A DNA stretch of 15,989 nt from JAADHY01 sp964428935 (GCA_964428935.1 CAYSAG010000105.1:1-15989); one strand, 5' to 3'. Shown: positions 1 through 6,912, counted from the stretch's first letter. The notes: a model not told the origin generated them from the sequence alone. A program made the numbers and translations.

Positions 1-53
1 ACAGTTCGCCACAGTCGACTGAGTCCCAACTTTTCGGCGTGACACAGCACTAG
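1..53. mobile_element. End of a dispersed CTAG-terminated palindromic element (partial)
   Basis: Positions 24-53 read towards a terminal CTAG and closely match the arms of the palindromic element at 15595-15705. The first 15 bases from the CTAG, read outside-in on the - strand, are identical to the left arm of that element. After a short divergent stretch the shared block AAAGTTGG follows. The other end would lie left of the window, so I cannot say whether this is a short MITE or the tip of a full insertion sequence. Bases 1-23 show only weak similarity to the other copies. The family assignment rests on internal comparison only. Confidence 0.6.
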
Positions 54-419
54 GAACAAGCACCGTTCGACCCGCGGACCACGAAGGCTCAGTGGGCCAG
101 CGAACTGCTTTCGAAAGGCACGGGCGTGCGCCGCCATTCAGCGCCGTTTCACCGCTCACAAACATGACCTACAATTGCCGGGCGTCGGGACAGCACTGAA
201 CCGGGGCAGTGGTCGCGGCGTCTTCGGAATTCGGGACGCCAGACGCGAGAGACCGCGTGCCTCGGGCACGCTGGAGCGAGCCGGGACGGCGGACCGAGCC
301 CCGCTTGGCTGGGCTGTTCCCGACTGTTTCGCTGCGGTGTCGCGTCGAGCGAGGGACTTGGCGCGGTAAAAAGGGGGCTTGACAGGAAAGGGGCTTGAAA
401 AGCGCAGGAGCAGACAACG
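54..419. other. Intergenic region upstream of the metallophosphoesterase
   Basis: I see no convincing gene here. A short forward frame at 175-369 is arginine-rich and lacks a domain or a good ribosome binding site. A perfect 7-bp stem with a TCG loop lies at 255-271 and has no T-tract. A TTGACA hexamer at 379-384 looks like a -35 box, but no -10 box is found at the right distance before the ribosome binding site at 406-410. The promoter of the downstream gene is therefore not located. Confidence 0.6.
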
Positions 420-1586
420 TTGGACTTTTCCGCGTTCGTCAACGCGTTGATTTTGCTGGTGCTCGTGGCCGGTCACACCGAGCTGGTGGTGACTTTGATT
501 AACCGCGTGCACGGGCTGCCGTTGCCGCAGCGTTTCCTGCGGCAGCTTCGGCACTGGCACGACGTTTGGGTGCCGGCGTTTCCGCTGCTGCTGGTTTGGC
601 GTGTGGGGCTGGACGGTCCTCGTGTGCTGGCGGGCGGGAGCTGGGCCGAGCTGGGAACTGGGTGGCGTGTGTACTTGGCTTTGTGCGCGGTCGGCGCGGT
701 CGGCCTGTGCGTCCACCTGGTCCGGGGCCGTTTGCAACGTGTGCCGTCGGCCCAGGTGTCGAATCATTCGTGGACGGTCGACATGCAGAAGCGGCTGGGG
801 CGCCGACCGGTCGCTCCCGGTCCGTTCCGCTTCCTCACCTACGTGCCCGGCAACGAGATTTTCCGAGTGGAAGTGTCGGTGAAGGAGTACCGCTTGCCGA
901 GGTTGCCTAAGCAGTGGGACGGGCTGTCGGTCCTGCACCTGTCCGACTTGCACTTCATTGGAACGATTGAACGGGCCTTTTTTGAGGAAGTGGTTGAGCT
1001 GGGCGCCGAGCTGAACTGCGACTTGGCCGTCCTGACGGGCGACTTGCTGGACCACCAGCGGTTGGTGGAGTGGCTTCCGACGACTTTGGGACGACTTTCC
1101 TGTCCGCTAGGCTGTTACTTTGTCTTGGGTAATCACGACTGGAGCCTGGACCCGGAGCAAACTCGCCAGTGGCTGACTGACCTGGGCTGGAAGGACGCCG
1201 GCGGACGGTGCTTCTTGATCGACCACAAGGGCAGTGTGCTGGCTCTGGCTGGGACGGAGCGGCCGTGGATGGGTCGGCACCCCGACCTGACCCGCGTGCC
1301 GGCTCACGCCTTCCGAGTCCTGCTCAGCCACACGCCGGACAACCTGGCGTGGGCCCGCCGCAACCGAGTCGACCTCATGCTTTGCGGGCACAACCACGGT
1401 GGGCAAGTGCGGTTGCCGTTGGTCGGCCCGGTCTACTCGCCCAGCCTTCACGGATGCATGTACGCCGGCGGTGCGTACTGGAAAGAGCCGACGTTGCTCT
1501 ACGTGTCGCGTGGCCTTTCGGGGCGGCACCCCTTGCGGCTGAACTGTCAACCGGAGCTGACGAAGCTGGTGTTGCGGGCACAATGA
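420..1586 (+). CDS. Membrane-anchored metallophosphoesterase
   Basis: A 388-residue calcineurin-like metallophosphoesterase. The hydrophobic N-terminal part (about residues 5-27, 51-60 and 83-103) should place it in a membrane. The catalytic domain follows, with the family's metal-ligand motifs in order: D-L-H (176-178), G-D (207-208), G-N-H-D (237-240), a lone His at 304, and G-H-N-H-G-G-Q (323-329). The start is TTG at 420, with AGGAG at 406-410, 9 bases upstream. Family members with this layout (YkuE, YaeI and LpxG-like proteins) hydrolyse phosphate esters or pyrophosphates, some of them on lipids or lipid-linked sugars. The substrate cannot be read from the sequence. The next gene, a lipid kinase, begins within about 12 bases of the stop, so the two probably form an operon and may act on related membrane lipids. 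The domain is certain; the lipid role is inference. Confidence 0.9.
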   Translation: MDFSAFVNALILLVLVAGHTELVVTLINRVHGLPLPQRFLRQLRHWHDVWVPAFPLLLVWRVGLDGPRVLAGGSWAELGTGWRVYLALCAVGAVGLCVHLVRGRLQRVPSAQVSNHSWTVDMQKRLGRRPVAPGPFRFLTYVPGNEIFRVEVSVKEYRLPRLPKQWDGLSVLHLSDLHFIGTIERAFFEEVVELGAELNCDLAVLTGDLLDHQRLVEWLPTTLGRLSCPLGCYFVLGNHDWSLDPEQTRQWLTDLGWKDAGGRCFLIDHKGSVLALAGTERPWMGRHPDLTRVPAHAFRVLLSHTPDNLAWARRNRVDLMLCGHNHGGQVRLPLVGPVYSPSLHGCMYAGGAYWKEPTLLYVSRGLSGRHPLRLNCQPELTKLVLRAQ

Positions 1587-1597
1587 GGGGCACGGAA

Positions 1598-2008
1598 ATG
1601 GAAGAAAGAGCAATGGAGTGGCCTCGACGTAAGCCGCGGCTTTCGCTGGGCCAGAGTTTTGGCTACGCGTTGTCTGGCCTGGCGTTCGTCGTTCGGACTC
1701 AACGCAACGCCCGAATTCACCTGGCGGCCGCGTTGGCGGCCGTCAGTTTGGGCGTGTGGGTTCGTCTTTCGGCGTTACAGTGGGCGCTGCTGGTCGTCGT
1801 CATTGCAGCGGTTGTCGCAGCCGAGGTGGTCAACACGGCCATTGAGCTGCTGGTGGACCTGGTCTCGCCCGAGTACCATGAGACGGCTCGGGCGGCGAAG
1901 GACGCTGCCGCTGGCGCGGTGTTGTGCGTCGCTCTGGCCTCAGCCGTCGTCGGGTTGATTTTTTTCGGTCCGGCGGTGGCGAGCTGCGTGCGCGGGTGGT
2001 TGGGCTGA
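1598..2008 (+). CDS. dgkA: Diacylglycerol kinase / undecaprenol kinase family protein
   Basis: A small integral membrane lipid kinase of 136 residues, the usual size for the DgkA/UdpK family. It would use ATP to phosphorylate diacylglycerol or undecaprenol, recycling lipid or cell-wall carrier. The signature E-x-x-N-T-A-I-E-x-x-V-D is at residues 76-87, and K-D-x-A-A-G-A-V-L is at 101-109. Hydrophobic helices lie at about 42-58, 60-80 and 105-125. The N-terminal family motif ending in N-x-R-I-H is at 37-41, but the preceding family Glu (metal ligand Glu28 in E. coli DgkA) appears to be Gln35. I chose ATG 1598 because GAGGGG at 1585-1590 is well spaced. An in-frame ATG at 1583 overlaps the stop of the previous gene as ATGA and is the main alternative; ATG 1613 is another. 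The UdpK versus DgkA substrate is not resolved. Confidence 0.88.
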   Translation: MEERAMEWPRRKPRLSLGQSFGYALSGLAFVVRTQRNARIHLAAALAAVSLGVWVRLSALQWALLVVVIAAVVAAEVVNTAIELLVDLVSPEYHETARAAKDAAAGAVLCVALASAVVGLIFFGPAVASCVRGWLG

Positions 2009-2170
2009 GCGGACGGAAGGACCGGCGCCAGCGACGGCTTGTGAACCGCGACAAGGGGTGTGTCCCTGGTGCGTGTGGACCGCCACCGCGAGCGTGGTTC
2101 GACGGCGGGCCGGCAGGGCGTTTCCGGCCTCGACGCACTCAGAAGCAACGTTCGAAACGGAGCACTCCTC

Positions 2171-2671
2171 GTGACGACGGAAGACCTTCTGGACGTGGTG
2201 GACGAGCACGACAACCCTTTGCGAGAAGCTCCCCGTTGGCTGGTCCACTGCGACCGCTTGTTGCACCGAGCCGTGCACATTTTCGTCTTCGACCCGCAGG
2301 ACCGACTGCTCATTCAAGTGCGGTCTGAAACCAAAGACGAAGACCCACTGCTTTACACTTCTTCTGCGTCCGGGCACGTCGACGCCGGGGAAAGCTACGA
2401 CCAGGCGGCTCGACGCGAGCTGCAGGAAGAGCTGGGCGTGGAGCGGCCGCTGGAGTTTCTGACCAAGCTGCCGGCGTCGCCTCGCACGGGCTTCGAGCAC
2501 ACGGCGCTGTACCGGGCTTGTGCGTCGTTGGAAGAGCTGACCGTCAACCGCGACGAAATTGCCGCCCTGTTCGCTGTCAGCGTCGACGAGCTGAGAGAGC
2601 GTCTGCGGGTGGAGCCGCAGAAGTTTTCGTCGTCGTTTCGCGAGCTCATTCGCTGGTACTTCGGGCTTTGA
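2171..2671 (+). CDS. Nudix hydrolase (YfcD/IPP-isomerase-like)
   Basis: A 166-residue Nudix protein that should hydrolyse a nucleoside diphosphate linked to another group, or act as an isopentenyl-diphosphate-isomerase-like enzyme. The complete Nudix box lies at residues 68-90: Gly68, Glu74, the R-E-L-Q-E-E core at 82-87, then L-G-V. The N-terminal D-V-V-D-E-H-D-N pattern (8-15) and the H-R-A-V-H-I-F-V-F strand (32-40) resemble the YfcD/Idi-like branch. I chose GTG 2171 because GGAG at 2159-2162 sits 8 bases upstream and homology begins there. The frame is open further upstream to a GTG at 2060, but those codons give a low-complexity arginine-rich stretch. It is 162 bases after the lipid kinase and could be cotranscribed with it. 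The substrate is not predictable. Confidence 0.88.
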   Translation: MTTEDLLDVVDEHDNPLREAPRWLVHCDRLLHRAVHIFVFDPQDRLLIQVRSETKDEDPLLYTSSASGHVDAGESYDQAARRELQEELGVERPLEFLTKLPASPRTGFEHTALYRACASLEELTVNRDEIAALFAVSVDELRERLRVEPQKFSSSFRELIRWYFGL

Positions 2672-3143
2672 CGACACGGCCGGAGCGGCCCGGCGGGAGA
2701 GCGTGCGGGCTGCGGGTGACGGCCGGTCGCAAGCGGCTCGGGCAACGGTCTCGCGGCAGCCGGTCGGGGCGCGTTCGCTCGTGAAAACCGCTGCAACTTC
2801 TTCCGGCTCGACGCTTCAGGTCGTCTGAGAAGTCGGTCGTCGCAAGTCGTTCTGTTTGTAATGGTTACGGCTTCTTGAGAGAGTGCGGTGGGGCGGTCTT
2901 GGACGCGGTGTCTGGGGGCCGTTGTGAAGCTGCGCGGCCTTTAACGGATTTCGCGGCGCCAGCCGTGGAAAATCTGCCCCCGTCCAGAGAACCAGCAAGT
3001 TTTCCTTAAGTTTTCTGAGAGCCGTGGATTATTCTTAAGGGACGAACCATTCTGCCGTCGCGACCGACTCGACCGGTCCGGCCGCAACGGGCAGCCAGTC
3101 GAGCGAAGCTTGTCTACAGCAGGCGACTTGAGGAGGTGCCACC
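2672..3143. other. Intergenic region between Nudix gene and YTV repeat gene
   Basis: No convincing coding sequence is seen; a 60-codon frame on the - strand (2816-2998) has no recognisable features. No T-tract terminator for the Nudix gene is visible. The right part is locally AT-rich and carries an inverted CCTTAAG pair, listed separately. The stretch between about 3043 and 3130 would be a long untranslated leader for the repeat-protein gene. Confidence 0.55.
3003..3042 (+). promoter_or_regulatory. Inverted CCTTAAG pair, possible promoter or operator
   Basis: CCTTAAG at 3004-3010 is matched by its reverse complement CTTAAGG at 3034-3040 in an AT-rich island about 100 bases before the repeat-protein gene. 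TATTCT at 3030-3035 lies 18 bases after TTAAGT at 3006-3011, a weak match to a housekeeping promoter. The two halves could be a protein-binding dyad or a coincidence. Only the inverted repeat is directly seen. Confidence 0.25.
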
Positions 3144-4541
3144 ATGCGGAAGACGCTGACGGGTGTCCTTTCGGCCGTTCTGGTGCTGGCCGCTTCGTCG
3201 GCGCAGGCTACCACGTACTGCGGGGTCAGTTCGTACCAGAGCTGTCCGCCGTCGGCTTGCCAGCCCACGGGGTGCTACACGACGTACAGGGTCGTCCGGC
3301 AAACGTGCTACCGGACGGTCTACGAAACCGTGTGGGAGCCGCAGCAAGTGACCGCGTACCGCACCGTCTACGAAACGGTTTGGGAAGACCAAACCGTCAC
3401 GTGCTACAAGACCGTGGTCGAGACGGCGTACCGGGAAGTCGAGTACACGGTGCGGCGGCCGGTCTGGGAAACGAGCTACCGTGAGCAGCGTTACACCGTC
3501 CGCCGGCCGGTGTGGGAGACGTCCTACCGCGAGTGCTCTTACACAGTCCGACGGCTCGTGTGGGAGACCGTCGAGCGAGAGGTGACGCGAACGGTCTACC
3601 GGCCGGTGGTGGAGACGGCGGTGCGGGAGTGCCGTCGAATCGTTTACCGGCCCGTGGTGGAGACGGTGGAGCAGCAACGCTGTTACACGGTGTGGAAGCC
3701 CGTTACGACCTGCCGCACCGTGAGAATGGTGACGGGCCAGTGGGTGGCTCAGAAAGTCTGCTACCCGGGCCCAGCCGTGCCGGTTGTCAGTTGCGACCCG
3801 TGCGGACGCCCGCAGATTTCGTACTACCAGACGCCGGGAATTGCTTTCACTGTGTGGAAGTGGTGTCCGCAGGTCGTGGAGCGGCAGGTGCCGGTCACGA
3901 CGTACGTGCCGACCGTGGTCACCGAGAAGGTGCCGGTGCAAGTGTGCCGGTACGTGCCGCAGGAAGTGGTCGAGAGGGTTCCGGTGCGGACATGCCGGTG
4001 GGTGGCCGAGCAGGTCGTGGAAAAGGTGCCCGTTCGCACTTGTCGGTGGGTCGAACAGGTGGTGACTCAGAAGATTCCTGTGCAGACCTGCCGGTGGGTC
4101 GAAGAGGAGCGGGTTTGCAAGGTTCCGGTCACCACGTGCAAGTGGGTGGAAGAGAAGCGGACGTGCCGCGTGCCGTACTGCGTCGAGAAGCAGGTGCCGT
4201 ACCAAGTGACGCGTCGAGTCGCTCGGTGCGTGGCCAAGCAGGTGCCTTGCACCTACACGCGCTGGGTGGCGAAGTGTGTGGCCAAGCAGGTGCCGTACGA
4301 GGTTTGCCAGCTGGTGCCGGAGACGGTTTGCCCGACACCGCCGGCCGAGTGCAGTAGCTGCGACACGGGCGCGGCGCCGTACGGAGCGGCCAAGCCGCGG
4401 CAAGAGCAACGCCTGAAACCCGCTCCCGAAACGACGGTTCCGCCCAAGAAAGAGCCGCAGCAGAAGGAGCGGCAACAGCCGGCTCCGAAGAAGGAAACTC
4501 TGCCGCAGACGGAACCGGCGGCCCCGAAGCTGTCGACGTGA
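3144..4541 (+). CDS. Secreted cysteine-rich YTV-type 16-residue repeat protein
   Basis: A 465-residue exported repeat protein. It starts at ATG 3144 behind a strong AGGAGGT at 3131-3137. Residues 1-22 form a signal peptide (M-R-K, then a hydrophobic stretch, then an S-S-A-Q-A cleavage site). Residues 56-195 hold about nine copies of a 16-residue repeat of the form Y-T-V-R-R-P-V-W-E-T-x-Y-R-E. Residues 249-396 hold about nine copies of a second 16-residue form, V-P-V-x-T-C-R-W-V-E-E-x-V-x-x-K. There are about 29 cysteines, many at a fixed place in the repeat, suggesting disulfide cross-linking outside the cytoplasm. The tail (about 415-465) is Lys/Gln/Pro-rich and probably disordered. The first block fits the planctomycete YTV motif family, whose members have been associated with the cell envelope. 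The function is unknown; a structural wall or surface protein is my inference. A catalytic role is unlikely because no enzyme motif is present. Confidence 0.88.
   Translation: MRKTLTGVLSAVLVLAASSAQATTYCGVSSYQSCPPSACQPTGCYTTYRVVRQTCYRTVYETVWEPQQVTAYRTVYETVWEDQTVTCYKTVVETAYREVEYTVRRPVWETSYREQRYTVRRPVWETSYRECSYTVRRLVWETVEREVTRTVYRPVVETAVRECRRIVYRPVVETVEQQRCYTVWKPVTTCRTVRMVTGQWVAQKVCYPGPAVPVVSCDPCGRPQISYYQTPGIAFTVWKWCPQVVERQVPVTTYVPTVVTEKVPVQVCRYVPQEVVERVPVRTCRWVAEQVVEKVPVRTCRWVEQVVTQKIPVQTCRWVEEERVCKVPVTTCKWVEEKRTCRVPYCVEKQVPYQVTRRVARCVAKQVPCTYTRWVAKCVAKQVPYEVCQLVPETVCPTPPAECSSCDTGAAPYGAAKPRQEQRLKPAPETTVPPKKEPQQKERQQPAPKKETLPQTEPAAPKLST
3309..3726 (+). repeat. 48-bp coding tandem repeats, block 1 (Y-x-V-x-x-x-V-W-E-T type)
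   Basis: This block encodes residues 56-195 of the repeat protein. Successive units begin with Y-R-T-V, Y-K-T-V, Y-T-V-R or V-Y-R-P and are mostly 16 residues apart. The units starting at residues 101 and 117 share their first 14 residues, so recent duplication or conversion is likely. One unit is short (13 residues, 88-100). The repeats have diverged at third codon positions, so the protein pattern rather than the DNA is being kept. Confidence 0.8.
3888..4331 (+). repeat. 48-bp coding tandem repeats, block 2 (V-P-V-x-T-C-R-W-V type)
   Basis: This block encodes residues 249-396 of the same protein. Units begin with V-P-V, I-P-V, V-P-Y or V-P-C at 16-residue steps, with one 14-residue unit at the start and one short unit near residues 343-350. 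Most units carry a Cys at position 6 and Arg/Lys-Trp-Val just after it. The last units (351-396) shift to a V-P-Y/C-x-x-x-R-x-V-A-x-C-V-A-K-Q form. The same period as block 1 suggests both come from one ancestral unit. Confidence 0.8.
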
Positions 4542-4914
4542 AGCTTTGGTTCTCGACCGCGCCTCGGCGTCTCGAGCAACTCTGGCGGCGTCCGACTGCG
4601 GCTCCGGGCACGCTGGCGCGGCGGACCCACGTCTTCGCTGGGACACTCCGGGCTGAACACTCTGGTCGCTTCCTCCGCCCTCCGAACTCGCAGGGGACGC
4701 CGCGGCTGTGCCGCTGCAGCACGCTGGCACTTCCGACTCGGCAAGAACGCGTGACAGCCGGCCGCCGGCCCTCTCGCCCCGCTCGGCTAACGCGGACGCA
4801 AGAAGACTCCGGTGCCCGAAGAGCGGGACGTGCGGCCTGGGGCCACGCAGCAAAAGTTTCTCACGACACCCTCGTGACTTGCCGGCATTTGGCTGCTTCG
4901 TGCAACGCCCGCGC
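4542..4914. other. Intergenic region between convergent YTV and HU genes
   Basis: No supported gene. The + frame that starts within the stop of the repeat gene (4538-4975) is arginine/alanine-rich, has no domain and runs through the terminator hairpin, so I treat it as chance. I see no clear T-tract terminator for the + strand gene other than the hairpin at 4915-4951, which could act in both directions. Confidence 0.55.
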
Positions 4915-4951
4915 AAGAAAAAGCCCGGCCGCAAAACAGTGGCCGGGACTT
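4915..4951 (-). terminator. Intrinsic terminator of the HU gene, possibly bidirectional
   Basis: Read on the - strand, a stem with core GGCCGGG/CCCGGCC (4924-4930 pairing with 4941-4947), flanked by further AAG/CTT pairing with one bulged base, is followed by TTTTTCTT. It lies about 105 bases after the HU stop codon. On the + strand the same stem is followed only by ACTTTA, so termination of the convergent repeat-protein transcript would be weaker. Confidence 0.75.
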
Positions 4952-5057
4952 TACGTGGCTGAGTCGGTACGGTGACCGCTCCCCGTCACTTCGCAACGGC
5001 TCTGCGTGCTCTACTAGTTCCGCAAGCCAGCGCTGGAGACAAACAGCCGCTCAGCGG

Positions 5058-5387
5058 TCAGACCATGTCCTTCAGCTTCTTCAGCGGCTGAATCTTGACG
5101 ACGTTGCGAGCGGGCTTGGCCTTGAAGACCGTCTCTTCACCGGTGAAGGGGTTGATGCCCTTGCGAGCCGGAACGGCGGGCTTGTGCACGACCTTGATTT
5201 TCATGAGGCCAGGCAGCGTGAAGACCCCAGGGCCCTTCTTGCCCAGGTTCTTGCCAATCATTTCCGTCAGCGCGTCCAAGACGCTCTGCACCTCCTTCTT
5301 CGTCAGCCCGGTCTTCTCGGCCAGACCCTTCAGAATTTCGGACTTGGTGGGGGGCTTGGCAGTCTGAGCGGCTTGCTTCTTCGCCAT
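5058..5387 (-). CDS. HU family DNA-binding protein
   Basis: A 109-residue nucleoid protein of the HU/IHF family that should bind and bend DNA as a dimer. The HU fold begins near residue 14, K-S-E-I-L-K-G-L-A-E-K-T-G-L-T-K-K-E-V. The arm region reads G-I-N-P-F-T-G-E-E (78-86), with Pro80 at the place of the intercalating proline, and the C-terminal helix ends L-K-K-L-K-D-M-V. The extra Lys/Ala/Gln-rich N-terminus (1-13) is not in classic HU but is seen in planctomycete versions. I chose ATG 5387 because AGGAG at 5393-5397 sits 5 bases upstream. The frame remains open to 5483, but that part lacks homology and covers a promoter-like site. The gene is probably a single transcription unit with its own terminator at 4915-4951. 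Confidence 0.93.
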   Translation of the reverse strand: MAKKQAAQTAKPPTKSEILKGLAEKTGLTKKEVQSVLDALTEMIGKNLGKKGPGVFTLPGLMKIKVVHKPAVPARKGINPFTGEETVFKAKPARNVVKIQPLKKLKDMV

Positions 5388-5450
5388 CGTAGCTCCTTTC
5401 TTCAATCGAATTCCTCCACAATCTCTCGCAGTCACCGCGACTGACGCGAT

Positions 5451-5479
5451 AGTTAACGCCCGCAGCCGTTGATTGTCAA
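5451..5479 (-). promoter_or_regulatory. Candidate promoter of the HU gene
   Basis: On the - strand, a perfect TTGACA at 5479-5474 is followed after 17 bases by TTAACT at 5456-5451, which matches three of six -10 positions. This would give a leader of about 55-60 bases before the HU start. AT-rich sequence upstream (5486-5530) could act as an UP element. The -35 box is strong, the -10 weak, and no transcription data support it. Confidence 0.45.
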
Positions 5480-5590
5480 CCAAGAAAACCCTTTATTTTC
5501 AGGGAGTTCGCGCTCGTTAGGAAAATATGTTCAGTTATTGGCACGGTCGGATCACGTCTTCTACCAACCAGCTGAGGGTGTCGGGGATTT

Positions 5591-5633
5591 GAGGGGCCAC
5601 GCTCCGTCGCGGCCACGACGGAGCGCGGCCCTC
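5591..5633. repeat. Long GC-rich hairpin downstream of rlmN (REP-like or terminator)
   Basis: A perfect 10-bp inverted repeat, CGCTCCGTCG at 5600-5609 and its complement at 5616-5625, surrounds a CGGCCA loop. After one A-C mismatch the stem continues with GGGCC/GGCCC and, with one bulge, GAG/CTC. It lies 59 bases after the rlmN stop. It has no T-tract on either strand, so it fits a dispersed hairpin repeat or an mRNA 3' stabiliser better than a classic intrinsic terminator. No second copy exists in this window. The rest of 5480-5691 contains no supported gene. Confidence 0.6.
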
Positions 5634-5691
5634 CGGGAGCGCCGGCTCGGCTTGCCCAGCGCACCGGACTGCGCAGAGGACCGACGTCGGC

Positions 5692-6912
5692 TCAGCGCGA
5701 CGTCTGTTCGACGACCACACGCCGCTGGTGACGCAACCGCAACTGCCCACAGGCCGCGTCAATGTCGGCTCCCTTCCGTTTCCGCACCGTCACCCTCACT
5801 CCTTTCCGCTCCAGCACCGCCGCAAACTCCCGTACCGAACGGGCCGACGGTGGCTGGAACCGCAGCTCGCTGACGCGGTTCAGCGGAATCAAGTTCACGT
5901 GAGCGTTCCGTCCGGACAGAAGGGCGGCCAGTTGGCGAGCGTGGGTCGGGCGGTCGTTGACGTCTTTAATCAGCACGTACTCGAACGAGACCCGTCGCCC
6001 GGTCTTGGCAAAGTACTCGTCCGTCGCCTCCAGAATGCTGCGAATGCCAATTCCGCGGTTGACTCGCACCAGTTCGTTGCGGAGTCGGTCGTTGGGAGCG
6101 TGCAGCGAGACGGCCAGCGTGACCGGCCACCCCAGCTCGGCCAACTGCCGAATTCGGTCCGGCAGTCCGACGGTGGAAATGGTCACCCGCCGTGGGCTCA
6201 GACCGAGCCCGTGTTTGGCGTCGGTGATTCGTTCCAACGCCGCGACCAGCTCGTCCCAGTTCGCCAGCGGCTCACCCATTCCCATGACGACCACGTTCGT
6301 CAGCCGCTGCGGTTCGGGAAGCAAACGCTGCAACTGGAGAAGCTGCTGCAGAATTTCGCCTCGGGTGAGGTTCCGTTCGAGCCCTTTCAGACCGCTGGCG
6401 CAGAAAACGCAGCCCATGGCACAGCCGACTTGCGTGCTAATGCACGCCGTTCGGCGTTGTTGCTCACGCATCAGAACGCACTCCACCAGCCGGCCGTCGG
6501 CTGTTTCGAGCAGCAGTTTTTCGGTGCCGTCGGACGAGACCCAGTGGCGGAGCGGTCGGAGCGTCTGCACGGGCAGTTCGTCGGCCACTCGCTGGCGAAA
6601 CGCCCGCGGCAGGTCCAGCATTCGGTCCGGGTCGAATTGCCGCTTGTGGTAGACCCAGTGAAGGATTTGCGTCGCTCGGTAGGCTGGCTGGCCGACGGCC
6701 TGACACCAGTCGGCCAGTTCGTCGGGCGAGAGGTCACACACGCCACCCAGACGCGACGGGCCGGAGCGTGAGCGCGTGTCACCGCTCGGCGCCTCGTCCC
6801 TTCCACCGCCAGCGGGTGCCGAGACGGGCTGACCGTGCTGGAGGGCCGCGTCCGCTTGGGCGGTCACCGGCCTGGAGCACGTCGACTTGTCCAGACGGTC
6901 GTTTGCCGACAC
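5692..6912 (-). CDS. rlmN: 23S rRNA (adenine-2503-C2)-methyltransferase RlmN
   Basis: A radical-SAM enzyme that methylates C2 of A2503 in 23S rRNA, and of A37 in some tRNAs. Numbered from the GTG at 6912, the three cluster cysteines C-x3-C-x2-C are at 164, 168 and 171. Cys157 matches E. coli Cys118, and the methyl-carrying Cys388 sits in D-I-D-A-A-C-G-Q-L. The G-M-G-E-P SAM motif is at 211-215. The Gln in T-Q-V-G-C and the Ala in G-C-A-M-G agree with RlmN rather than the resistance enzyme Cfr, though this is not a strict test. The N-terminal accessory domain begins about residue 57. Residues 1-56 are low-complexity, so the true start may be internal, for example the GTG at 6741 giving 349 residues, nearer the usual length. 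No strong ribosome binding site decides this. The gene lies between ugd and HU on the same strand with wide gaps. Confidence 0.93.
   Translation of the reverse strand: MSANDRLDKSTCSRPVTAQADAALQHGQPVSAPAGGGRDEAPSGDTRSRSGPSRLGGVCDLSPDELADWCQAVGQPAYRATQILHWVYHKRQFDPDRMLDLPRAFRQRVADELPVQTLRPLRHWVSSDGTEKLLLETADGRLVECVLMREQQRRTACISTQVGCAMGCVFCASGLKGLERNLTRGEILQQLLQLQRLLPEPQRLTNVVVMGMGEPLANWDELVAALERITDAKHGLGLSPRRVTISTVGLPDRIRQLAELGWPVTLAVSLHAPNDRLRNELVRVNRGIGIRSILEATDEYFAKTGRRVSFEYVLIKDVNDRPTHARQLAALLSGRNAHVNLIPLNRVSELRFQPPSARSVREFAAVLERKGVRVTVRKRKGADIDAACGQLRLRHQRRVVVEQTSR

Noticed and set aside
379..384. TTGACA as a -35 box for the metallophosphoesterase
   Set aside because: No -10 box fits at 16-19 bases, and transcription would begin at or after the ribosome binding site.
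156..1055. 299-codon - strand frame opposite the metallophosphoesterase
   Set aside because: It is Gln/Arg/His-rich antisense noise. The + strand frame carries all metallophosphoesterase motifs.
3309..4331. CRISPR-like array suggested by the regular 48-bp spacing
   Set aside because: The repeats are coding, diverged at third positions and have no unique spacers. They encode a 16-residue protein repeat.
3114..4934. 606-codon open frame on the - strand opposite the YTV repeat gene
   Set aside because: It is an antisense shadow. The 48-bp repeats and biased codons keep stops out of this frame. The product is His/Arg/Leu-repetitive without a domain, while the + frame has a signal peptide, a strong ribosome binding site and conserved repeats.
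4538..4975. 145-codon + frame overlapping the stop of the YTV gene
   Set aside because: It is Arg/Ala/Thr-rich without motifs and runs through a terminator hairpin.
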